From NCBI GenBank assembly GCA_019245455.1, contig JAFARM010000412.1, positions 1 through 11,162 on the forward strand: 11,162 nucleotides of DNA, in the 5' to 3' direction. Below the pieces are notes generated by a model. That model was not told the origin of the DNA and made no database searches. It saw only the letters and a program-made list of their open reading frames with translations. The DNA is from Sphingomonadaceae bacterium (GTDB lineage Bacteria; Pseudomonadota; Alphaproteobacteria; Sphingomonadales; Sphingomonadaceae). The position numbers were made by a program, and so were the translations under genes. Positions 1 through 10,016 of this stretch are shown here, one piece after another. Position 1 is the stretch's first letter. Each line of letters begins with the position of its first letter.

Positions 1-2046
1 AGCGCGCGCCAGCGGTCGAGCGAGGCCTTCACGTCCGCGAGGCCGCGATAGAGGCCGGCATGGGCGACCGGCGGCGTGAGATAGCTGATGAGCGCCGCGC
101 CGGCGCGGCGCTTGGCGAGCGTGCCCTCGGACGGGTTGTTCGAGGCGTAAAGGTAGACGTTGGGCAGGTCGCCGATCAGGCGGTCGGGCCAACACGCGCC
201 CGACAGGCCGGCATGCTTGCCGGGCATAAATTCGAGCGCGCCGTGGGTGCCGAAATGCAGCACCGCATGGGCGCCGAAATCCTCGCGGATGTAGCGATAG
301 AAGGCCGAGAAGGCGTGGGTCGGGGCGAAGCTGCCGTCGAACAGCAGCCGCATCGGATCGCCCTCGATGCCGAACGGCGGCTGGACGGCGACGAGGACGT
401 TGCCGAACTGCGCGCCCAGGATGTGGATGCCGTGCCCGTCGGCCAGGCTGCGGCCGGGGGCTGGGCCCCACTGCGCCTCGATCGCCGCGAGGTGCGGCTC
501 GCGGCGGACATGGTCGTCGGTGGCGACGCGGGCGACGACGTTGGCGTCGGCACCGAAGCGGGCGGCGTTGCCGACGAGGATCGCGTCGCGCAGCGCATCG
601 ACGCTTGCCGGCACGTCGACGCGGTAGCCGTCGGCGGCAAGGCGGGTCAGCGTGTTGAACAGGCTGTCGAACACGCCGAGGTAGGCGGCGCTGCCGACCG
701 CGCCGGCGTTGGGCGGGAAGTTGAACAGGACGACGGCCACCCGGCGCTCGGCGCGGGCGGCGCGGCGCAGCGCGATCAGCCTGGCCGTGCGTGCGGCGAG
801 GGTCGCGGCACGCTCGGGGCAGGGCATCATCACCCGCGTGCCGTCGGTCGCGGGGAAGGTGCAGCCGCGCTCGCAGCCGGTGCACGCCGCGCCGGCGCCC
901 TCGCTGCGGCCGCCGAACACCGTCGGCCCGGTCGCCCCATCGAGTTCGGGAATGGCGACCATCATCGTCGCCTCGAGCGGCAGCAGCCCCTGCGTGCCCT
1001 TGCCCCACGCCTGCAGCGTCTGGAACTCGAGCGGGTGGGCGGCGAGGTAGGGCACGTCGAGAGCGCCGAGCGTCGCCGCGGCGGCGGCGGCGTCGTTGTA
1101 CGCCGGGCCGCCGACGAGGCTGAATCCGGTCAGCGACACCAGCGCGTCGATCGCCGGCTTGCCGTCCTTGGTGAAGAATGCCTCGATCGCCGGCCGCGCG
1201 TCGAGGCCGCTGGCGAACGCCGGGATCACCTTCAGCCCGCGCGCCTCGAAGGCGGCGATGACGCCGTCATAGTGGCCAGTGTCGCGGCCGAGCACATAGG
1301 AGCGGAGCACGAGCAGCCCGACGGTGCCGGCGCTGCCCACCGCCGGCAGGTCGGCGAGGCGGGTCGTCATCCGTGCCGGCAGGCGCGGATGGTAGAGGCC
1401 GAGATCCGGGTACTCCGCGGGTGCGCCGACCGCCGCCGCGCCGCGATAGGGCCGCCGCGGTCCGTCGGCGTAGCGGTCGACGAGGTTGCGGATCAGGTTG
1501 GCGAAGTTCTCGTCCGATCCGGCCAGCCAGTATTGCAGCGTCAGGAAATAGGCGCGCACGTCCTGCGCCGTGCCCGGGATGAAGCGCAGCAGCTTGGGCA
1601 GGCGCTTGAGCATCGCCATCTGCCCCGCGCCCGACGACGTGCCCGGCTTGGCCGAGCCGCGCAGGCGCTTCAAGAGCGCCAGCGGCCCCCGCGCCGGCTT
1701 GTCCATGCGGTAGTCGCCGAGCCGCGTCAGCTTGACGACGCTCGCATCTGACAGCGCGCCGACGATCGCGTCGCACTGGTCGCGCCGCGCGGTCAGCGCC
1801 GGCAGGACCGCCTTGATGTGGTCGTCGAGGAACATCATCGTCGCGACGATGATGTCGCCCGTGGCGATGTCGGCGCGGCAGCGGTCGAGGCTGGCGGCAT
1901 CGTCCCAATCGGCGGCGGCGTGGAAGGAAAGCGTCAGGCCCGGGTAGTCGCGCGCCAGCGTCGCGGCGGCGCGCTCGGCGGCACCGGCGAGGTGGTTGTC
2001 GAGCGTGACGATGACGACGCGGAGCGGCGCGCTGGGCGAGGCGAGG

Positions 2047-2057
<11 letters not shown>
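1..2057 (-). CDS. bchH: Magnesium chelatase large subunit BchH (partial, C-terminus beyond left edge)
   Basis: BchH is the porphyrin-binding subunit of Mg-chelatase. With BchI and BchD it inserts Mg2+ into protoporphyrin IX, the first committed step of bacteriochlorophyll synthesis. The frame is open from ATG 2057-2055 to the edge, giving 685 residues; the family is about 1,200 long, so roughly the last 500 are missing. The N-terminus carries the BchH-like stretch [18 protein letters not shown] (about residues 12-29). The CobN/BchH core shows [10 protein letters not shown] at 601-610, followed by a conserved [12 protein letters not shown] segment. A cysteine cluster, C392-x2-C395-x3-C399 with C413 further on, looks like a metal or Fe-S site, but its role here is unproven. 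The start overlaps the end of bchB by 11 bp, suggesting translational coupling. In related clusters bchL and bchM usually follow, which would lie beyond the left edge. CobN, the cobaltochelatase paralogue, is unlikely given the neighbours. Confidence 0.96.
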
Positions 2058-5356
<3,299 letters not shown>

Positions 5357-5426
5357 CGTGCCGCCGCGTTCCCCCTCCGCTCCGCCGTTGCTTCGCATAT
5401 CGTTATCCGCGCGTCGCCTGCCGATG

Positions 5427-5456
5427 AAGGTACGTCGCGCCGCCAACGGGTGTCAA
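5427..5456 (-). promoter_or_regulatory. Candidate sigma-70 promoter for the bchF-N-B-H operon
   Basis: Read on the minus strand, a perfect TTGACA -35 hexamer occupies 5456-5451. An 18-bp spacer leads to TACCTT (5432-5427), which matches TATAAT at three of six bases. Transcription would begin near 5420, about 65 bases ahead of the chosen bchF ATG. The -35 box coincides with the left outer half of the putative PpsR operator, so a bound repressor would block it. The -10 is weak. GATAAC at 5407-5402 is an alternative -10-like sequence but lacks a good partner at the right distance. Confidence 0.4.
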
Positions 5457-5484
5457 CACGCCTTTACGTCCAGATTGTTTGACA
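5451..5484. promoter_or_regulatory. Putative PpsR/CrtJ operator: symmetric TGTCAA-N22-TTGACA
   Basis: PpsR/CrtJ binds TGT-N12-ACA palindromes in photosynthesis promoters (established for Rhodobacter). Two near-matches are interlocked here: TGT-N12-ACG at 5451-5468 and CGT-N12-ACA at 5467-5484, each one base off consensus in the inner half. The outer hexamers TGTCAA (5451-5456) and TTGACA (5479-5484) are exact inverted repeats. The axis of symmetry falls in the central ACGT (5466-5469). The position between bchF and the regulator genes, with ppsR itself in the rightward operon, fits control of both arms including autoregulation. Binding by PpsR is inferred, not shown. Confidence 0.6.
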
Positions 5485-5507
5485 GTAGGGTGCCAACCAT
5501 CCGGCTC
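5479..5507 (+). promoter_or_regulatory. Candidate sigma-70 promoter for the aerR-ppsR-bchG operon
   Basis: A perfect TTGACA -35 hexamer lies at 5479-5484, mirroring the leftward promoter and coinciding with the right outer half of the putative PpsR operator. At 16-18 bp spacing only GC-rich sequence is found (for example CGGCTC at 5502-5507), so there is no recognisable -10 box. Either an activator assists this promoter or the start lies elsewhere. The leader to the ATG at 5620 would be about 105 bases. Confidence 0.3.
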
Positions 5508-5619
5508 GACCCTGCAAAGAGCGTTTGCCAAATGCGCGAAGCCGCCATAGCCTCGACCATCTCGGCGACGACGGTGCTTAAGACGCCGCGGCGATCCGGG
5601 GGGGCAGGGGACGGAACGC

Positions 5620-6435
5620 ATGGCGTCGTTGCACGAGGATCCCGGACCGAAGCGTCGACGAACGATCAGCGCGGAAGACTCGCCGCTGCGCATGGCGCGA
5701 CTGATCGAGGGCGAGATCATCCCGCGGCTGCTGCTGGCGCATCGCGCCGACCCGGTCGCCGTGCCCAGTTTCGACGCCGCCGAGCCGCTCGCGTTCGCCC
5801 ATCGGACGCTGCAGCACGAGGTGTTCGCGCTGCTGACGGAGGTCGATGCCCACCTCGCCCGCGGCGTGCCGATCGCGGCGATCTACCTTGGGCTGCTCGC
5901 GCCGACGGCGCGCGTGCTTGGCGAATTCTGGGAGAACGACGTCTGCGATTTCGTCGACGTGACGATGGGAATGTGGCGGCTGCAGCAGCTGATCCACCAG
6001 CTCTGTCACCGCGGTACTTGCGCCGCGCTGCGATCCAACCGTCGGATATTGTTAACCGTGCCGCCGGGCGATCAGCACAGCTTCGGACTGGTGATGATCG
6101 AGGATTTCTTCCGTCGCGCCGGTTGGCACACGTGGAGTGCGGCGGCGGCACCGATGAGCGAGCTATGCGCGATGGTCGCCGGGCAATGGTTCGAGCTGAT
6201 CGGTATCTCCGTCAGCGCGGCCGAGCAGATGGCCGCGCTGCCGGCCGTGCTCGTCGGCCTGCGCGCGGCATCGTGCAACCCGGCTGTCGGCATCATGGTC
6301 GGCGGGCAGGTCTTCACCGATCATCCGGAATGGGCGGCAGGCGTCGGCGCGGACGCGACGGCATCGGACGCGGCGCAGGCCATCGGCGTCGCGGAGCGGC
6401 TCGTTGAGACCGCCGGCCGCCTCGCCGGACACTGA
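5620..6435 (+). CDS. aerR: AerR/PpaA-type cobalamin-binding regulator (probable PpsR antirepressor)
   Basis: AerR/PpaA proteins bind cobalamin and antagonise or modify CrtJ/PpsR, linking B12 and light to photosynthesis gene expression. This 271-residue protein has a helical N-terminal half. There, Trp104 lies in GEFWENDVCDFVDVTMG, the position of the tryptophan that caps B12 in this fold. A Rossmann-like C-terminal half carries the B12 signature D151-Q-H153-S-F-G156, with His153 the likely axial ligand. A Ser-containing strand (IGISVS, 194-199) and a GG turn (228-229) follow. The glutamate-histidine pair that follows the tryptophan in CarH-type sensors is absent; Val-Thr occupies that place. 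No DNA-binding domain is evident, so it probably acts through PpsR. The ATG at 5620 has AGGGG nine bases upstream; Met25 (5692) could give a shorter form. It is the first gene of the rightward operon and overlaps ppsR by 32 bp. Direct function as an antirepressor is inferred from family and position. Confidence 0.85.
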   Translation: MASLHEDPGPKRRRTISAEDSPLRMARLIEGEIIPRLLLAHRADPVAVPSFDAAEPLAFAHRTLQHEVFALLTEVDAHLARGVPIAAIYLGLLAPTARVLGEFWENDVCDFVDVTMGMWRLQQLIHQLCHRGTCAALRSNRRILLTVPPGDQHSFGLVMIEDFFRRAGWHTWSAAAAPMSELCAMVAGQWFELIGISVSAAEQMAALPAVLVGLRAASCNPAVGIMVGGQVFTDHPEWAAGVGADATASDAAQAIGVAERLVETAGRLAGH

Positions 6436-7849
6436 CGCCGTCGGGAGCATCGGCTTTGCCGATCCGGCCGCGCTCGGGGCGTTCGACGCCGACCTTGCCG
6501 TCCGGCTGACCACGGTCGCCGCCGACATCGCTCTCGTCGTCGACGGGAACGGCGTCATCCGCGACGTCGCCATCGCCAGCGAGGAGCTCGCGCGGGAGCC
6601 GCTCGTTTTGCTGCGCGGTCAGCGTTGGATCGACACCGTCGGTCCGGACAGCACGGTCAAGATCGACGAGATGCTGCGCGCGACCCCGCCCGCCGGCGTC
6701 GGCCGCTGGCGCATCGTCAACCAGCGGCGCCGCGACGGCGACGGGGTGGTCACGCTACGCTTCATGACGGTCGGCGCGGGTGAGGACGGGCGCATCATCG
6801 CGCTTGGCCGCGACCTCCGCGCGACGGCGGCGATGCAGCAGCGCCTGCTCGCGGCGCAGCAGTCGATGGAGCGCGACTATCTCCGCCTGCGTCAGGCCGA
6901 GCAGCGTTACCGCCTGCTGTTCGACCAGTCGGGCGAGGCGGTGCTGATCGTCGACGCCGCCACGCGCCGCGTCGTCGAGGCGAACCCGGCGGCGCGGCGT
7001 GTGGCGGGCAGCGATGCCGCGGTTGCCCCGGGTGCGGCGTTCGCGGTCATCTTCGACGACGGCAGCCGCGACACCGCCGGTGCGCTGCTCGCCGCCGCGG
7101 CGGCCAGCCTCGCGCCCGATCCCGTCGCCGTGCGCTTGGCCGGCGGAGCCGAATGCCGGCTGTCCGCGACGCTCTATCGGCACGACAACACCACGTACGT
7201 GCTCGCGCGGCTGACGCCGCTGGTCGAGGCGGGGCTACCCGACGACGGCCGGCAGATGCTGATCGACGTGCTCGAACGCCTGCCCGACGCGTTCGTCATC
7301 ACCGATGACCGTCTCGACATTCTCGCCCAAAACGCCGCCTTCCTCGACCTCGCCCAGTTCGCCCGGCGCGAGCACATCCGCGGCCAGTCGCTGCGCTACT
7401 TCCTCGGCCGCCCGGCGATCGACATCGATCTGATCGTCGCCCATCTGCAGGAGGAAGGATCGGTGCGGAACTTCGCCACCATCTTCCGCAGCCAGCAGGG
7501 TGTCGTCGACGAGGTCGAGGTCTCCGCCGTCGCGGTCGCCGACGGCGAGCAGCCGTGCTTCGGTTTCGCCATCCGCACCGTTGGTCGGCGGCTGCGCGAC
7601 GATCCGCCGGCCGGCCGCGACCTGCCCCGTTCGGTCGAGCAACTGACCGAACTCGTCGGCCGCGTCAGCCTGAAGGAGATCGTCCGCGAATCGACCGACC
7701 TGATCGAGCGGCTGTGCATCGAGGCGGCGCTCGCCTATACCGGCGACAACCGCGCGTCGGCCGCCGACATCCTCGGGCTGAGCCGCCAGAGCCTCTATTC
7801 CAAGCTTCATCGCCACGGCCTCGGCAACCTGGCGGGGGGCGACGAATGA
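6404..7849 (+). CDS. ppsR: Photosynthesis gene repressor PpsR/CrtJ
   Basis: PpsR (CrtJ) represses bacteriochlorophyll, carotenoid and light-harvesting genes under oxidising conditions. The 481-residue protein shows an N-terminal PAS-like domain (about 37-140, DIALVVDGNGVIRDVAI), a coiled-coil Q-linker (about 141-167), PAS1 (about 168-270), PAS2 (about 287-395) and a Fis-type helix-turn-helix (about 433-474, with NRASAADILGLSRQSLYSKL). Cys251 and Cys438 fall where the redox-active cysteines Cys251 and Cys424 of R. sphaeroides PpsR lie, the second within the DNA-binding helix bundle; Cys385 is additional. No ATG or GTG suits the N-terminus. The best start is TTG at 6404, with GGAG (6393-6396) seven bases upstream, inside the last 32 bases of the aerR-like gene. 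The stop shares ATGA with bchG. The rare start and embedded position may keep repressor levels low. Autoregulation through the upstream operator is likely but inferred. Confidence 0.94.
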   Translation: MRPPAASPDTDAVGSIGFADPAALGAFDADLAVRLTTVAADIALVVDGNGVIRDVAIASEELAREPLVLLRGQRWIDTVGPDSTVKIDEMLRATPPAGVGRWRIVNQRRRDGDGVVTLRFMTVGAGEDGRIIALGRDLRATAAMQQRLLAAQQSMERDYLRLRQAEQRYRLLFDQSGEAVLIVDAATRRVVEANPAARRVAGSDAAVAPGAAFAVIFDDGSRDTAGALLAAAAASLAPDPVAVRLAGGAECRLSATLYRHDNTTYVLARLTPLVEAGLPDDGRQMLIDVLERLPDAFVITDDRLDILAQNAAFLDLAQFARREHIRGQSLRYFLGRPAIDIDLIVAHLQEEGSVRNFATIFRSQQGVVDEVEVSAVAVADGEQPCFGFAIRTVGRRLRDDPPAGRDLPRSVEQLTELVGRVSLKEIVRESTDLIERLCIEAALAYTGDNRASAADILGLSRQSLYSKLHRHGLGNLAGGDE

Positions 7850-8742
7850 GCCGCGCTGTCGCTCTGCCCGCGCCGGTCCCGAGCGCCGGAGCGGTCGTCG
7901 AGCTGATGAAGCCCGTCACCTGGTTTCCGCCGATGTGGGCATTCCTGTGCGGCGTCGTTTCCTCGGGCGTGCCGCTCGCCGGGCGCTGGCCGTTCCTGCT
8001 TGCCGGGCTGATGCTGACCGGGCCGCTGGTCTGCGGCTCAAGCCAGGCGGCGAACGACTGGTTCGACCGCCACGTCGACGCGATCAACGAGCCTGAGCGG
8101 CCGATCCCGTCGGGACGTGTCGGCGGGCGCTGGGGCCTGCGCCTTGCGACGACGGGAACGATGCTGTCCGTCGCCGTTGCTGCCGCGGTCGGGCCGTGGG
8201 TGCTGCTGGCGACGCTGGTCGGCCTCGCCTCGGGCTGGGCGTATAGCGCGCCGCCGCTGCGGCTGAAGACGAGCGGCGTGTGGGGTCCGGCGGCGTGTGC
8301 GCTGTCGTACGAGGGGCTGACGTGGTTCACCGGGGCGAGCGTCATGGCCGGCGGGCTGCCGGGCGGGCGGGTGCTGGCGCTGCTCGGCCTCTACAGCCTC
8401 GGGGCGTTCGGCATCATGACGCTCAATGATTTCAAAGCGGTGACCGGCGACCGGGCGATGGGCATTCGTTCGCTGCCGGCCGTGCTTGGCATCGCGCCCG
8501 CCGCGCGGATCGCCTGCGTCGTCATGCTCGTGCCGCAGGTCGTCGTCGTTGCCCTGCTCGCGCGCTGGGGCGCGGGGTGGAGCGCCGCCGTCGTTGCCGC
8601 GCTGGTGGCGGGGCAGGTCGGGCTGATGGCGCGCCTGCTCGGCGACCCGGCGGCGCGGACGCCGTGGTTCAACGCCACCGGCACGACGCTCTACGTGCTG
8701 GGAATGCTGGCGGCGGCGATCGGCATCGGGAGGATCGCATGA
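7846..8742 (+). CDS. bchG: Bacteriochlorophyll synthase (geranylgeranyl transferase) BchG
   Basis: BchG is a membrane UbiA-superfamily prenyltransferase that esterifies bacteriochlorophyllide a with geranylgeranyl diphosphate. The 298-residue protein, close to the usual 300, has the first Asp-rich motif in NDWFDRHVDAINEPERPIPS (residues 70-89). The second polar motif is NDFKAVTGDRAMGIRSLP (194-211). Between and around them are multiple hydrophobic spans consistent with the UbiA helical fold. LMKPVTWFPPMWAF near residues 20-33 is the usual start of the family. The ATG overlaps the ppsR stop as ATGA and is preceded by a run of G (7833-7840 region), so translation is coupled to the repressor gene. 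The open frame extends upstream to 7555, but that part is a shadow of ppsR. Its immediate neighbour bchP supplies the following tail reduction. Confidence 0.95.
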   Translation: MSRAVALPAPVPSAGAVVELMKPVTWFPPMWAFLCGVVSSGVPLAGRWPFLLAGLMLTGPLVCGSSQAANDWFDRHVDAINEPERPIPSGRVGGRWGLRLATTGTMLSVAVAAAVGPWVLLATLVGLASGWAYSAPPLRLKTSGVWGPAACALSYEGLTWFTGASVMAGGLPGGRVLALLGLYSLGAFGIMTLNDFKAVTGDRAMGIRSLPAVLGIAPAARIACVVMLVPQVVVVALLARWGAGWSAAVVAALVAGQVGLMARLLGDPAARTPWFNATGTTLYVLGMLAAAIGIGRIA

Positions 8743-10013
8743 AGGGCCTGTCGTGGCTCGGCATCGTCCGGCTCGGGCTGGTCCAAGCCGCCATCGGTGC
8801 CCTGACCGTCCTGATGACGACGACCCTCAACCGCATCATGGTCGTCGAATATCATCTGGCGGTCACCGTGCCGGCCGCGCTCGTCGCGTGGCACTACGCG
8901 GTGCAGCTGACGCGGGCGCGGTGGGGGCACGGCTCGGACGGCGGACAACGGACGCCGTGGATCGTCGGCGGCATGGCGCTGCTCGCCGCGGGCGCGCTGC
9001 TGGCGACGCTGGCGACGACCTGGTCGCGGACGAGTCCGGCGGCGGCTGTCGGACTGGCGGTCGTCGCCTTCACCCTGGTCGGTGTCGGTGTCGGAGCGGC
9101 GGGCACGTCGCTCCTCGCCCTGCTCGCCGGCGCAGTCGCGCCGGCGCGGCGGCCGGCGGCGGCGGCGATCGCCTGGGTAATGCTGATCGTTGGCTTCGTT
9201 GTGACGACGGCGGTCGTCGGCCGCCTGCTCGATCCCTTCACGCCGACGCGACTGCTGACGATCGTCGCCGGGGTGGGCGCAACCGCCATTGCCGTGACCG
9301 CTGGTGCGCTGATCGGCGTCGAGCGCGGCGTCGCAGCCGAGTCCGCGCCGCGCGTGCCGTTCCTGACCGCGCTGCGCGGCATCGCCGACGATCCCGCCGC
9401 GCGGCACTTCACCCTGTTCATCGCCGTGTCGATGGTCGCCTACAGCACGCAGGAGCTGATCGTCGAGCCGATGGCCGGGCTATTGTTCGGCATGAGCCCG
9501 GGCGAATCGACCCGGCTCGCGTCGCTGCAGCACGGCGGCGCGCTGATCGGCATGGTCGCCGTCGGGCTGGGCGGCACGCTGTTCGCGCGCAGCCGCGGCT
9601 GGCTGCGCGCGACGACGGTCGCCGGCTGCGTCGGCGCGGCGGCGGCACTGGCATTGCTTGCGGCGGCGGCGGCAGGCACCGGCGTGCCACTACGCCCGGC
9701 GGTCGCTGCCCTCGGCTTTGCCTGCGGCGTCTTCACGGTCGGCGCGGTCGGCTCGATGATGGCGCTGGCCGGCGGCGGTGGGCCAGGGCGCGAGGGCGTG
9801 CGCATGGGCGTCTGGGGCGCGGCGCAGGCGATCGCCTTTGCCGTCGGCGGCTTCGCCGGAGCGGCCGGCGTCGACCTCGGCCGCCGCGTCGCCGCGCCGG
9901 AAACCGCGTTCGCCATCGTCTTCGGGATCGAGGCGCTGCTGTTCCTCGTCGCCGCCGCACTCGCCTTGCGCGCGGTGCAGCCCGTTGTCACCCTCCAGCC
10001 TGCCAGGGGATAG
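8739..10013 (+). CDS. PucC/LhaA-family (BCD) membrane protein between bchG and bchP
   Basis: This 424-residue protein matches in position, size and sequence the Orf428-type PucC-family protein found between bchG and bchP in purple bacteria. The family belongs to the major facilitator superfamily. It is thought to help deliver bacteriochlorophyll or assemble light-harvesting complexes; a transport substrate has not been settled. Visible features are about twelve hydrophobic spans, the N-terminal LNRIMVVEYHL stretch (residues 30-40) and the loop motif RWGHGSDGGQRTPWIVGG (61-78), typical of PucC proteins. The ATG at 8739 overlaps the bchG stop (ATGA) with GGGAGG just upstream, and its stop lies 3 bp before the bchP start. 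The frame open upstream to 8577 belongs to a bchG shadow. LhaA and PucC themselves are paralogues of the same family, usually next to puhA and puc genes, so position argues for the bchG/bchP-linked member. Confidence 0.9.
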   Translation: MKGLSWLGIVRLGLVQAAIGALTVLMTTTLNRIMVVEYHLAVTVPAALVAWHYAVQLTRARWGHGSDGGQRTPWIVGGMALLAAGALLATLATTWSRTSPAAAVGLAVVAFTLVGVGVGAAGTSLLALLAGAVAPARRPAAAAIAWVMLIVGFVVTTAVVGRLLDPFTPTRLLTIVAGVGATAIAVTAGALIGVERGVAAESAPRVPFLTALRGIADDPAARHFTLFIAVSMVAYSTQELIVEPMAGLLFGMSPGESTRLASLQHGGALIGMVAVGLGGTLFARSRGWLRATTVAGCVGAAAALALLAAAAAGTGVPLRPAVAALGFACGVFTVGAVGSMMALAGGGGPGREGVRMGVWGAAQAIAFAVGGFAGAAGVDLGRRVAAPETAFAIVFGIEALLFLVAAALALRAVQPVVTLQPARG

Positions 10014-10016
10014 AAG

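Larger units (their letters stand above)
5357..5619. other. Divergent intergenic control region between bchF and the aerR-like gene
   Basis: This 263-bp region is the only substantial non-coding stretch in the window, and it drives two operons pointing apart. It is less GC-rich than the flanking genes around 5391-5408 and 5451-5535, as expected for promoters. It holds a symmetric TGTCAA/TTGACA arrangement (5451-5484). An A/T-containing patch lies at 5397-5407, which on the minus strand reads GATAACGATAT. A purine-rich ribosome-binding stretch (AGGGG, 5606-5610) precedes the rightward gene by nine bases. No small ORF, RNA gene or terminator could be supported. The frames that remain open here look like extensions or shadows of the flanking genes. 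Confidence 0.8.

Noticed and set aside
60..1751. 563-residue open frame on the plus strand
   Set aside because: It is antisense to bchH, Arg/Ala/Gly-rich with no family resemblance. Long antisense open frames are expected at this GC content.
5402..5407. GATAAC as the main -10 box for bchF
   Set aside because: It matches four of six consensus bases, but the only upstream partner is poor (TTCATC) at 15 bp. The perfect TTGACA is too far away.
5358..6407. 349-residue plus-strand frame starting in the control region
   Set aside because: It runs through the divergent promoter and out of frame with the B12-binding protein, whose motifs are clear from 5620.
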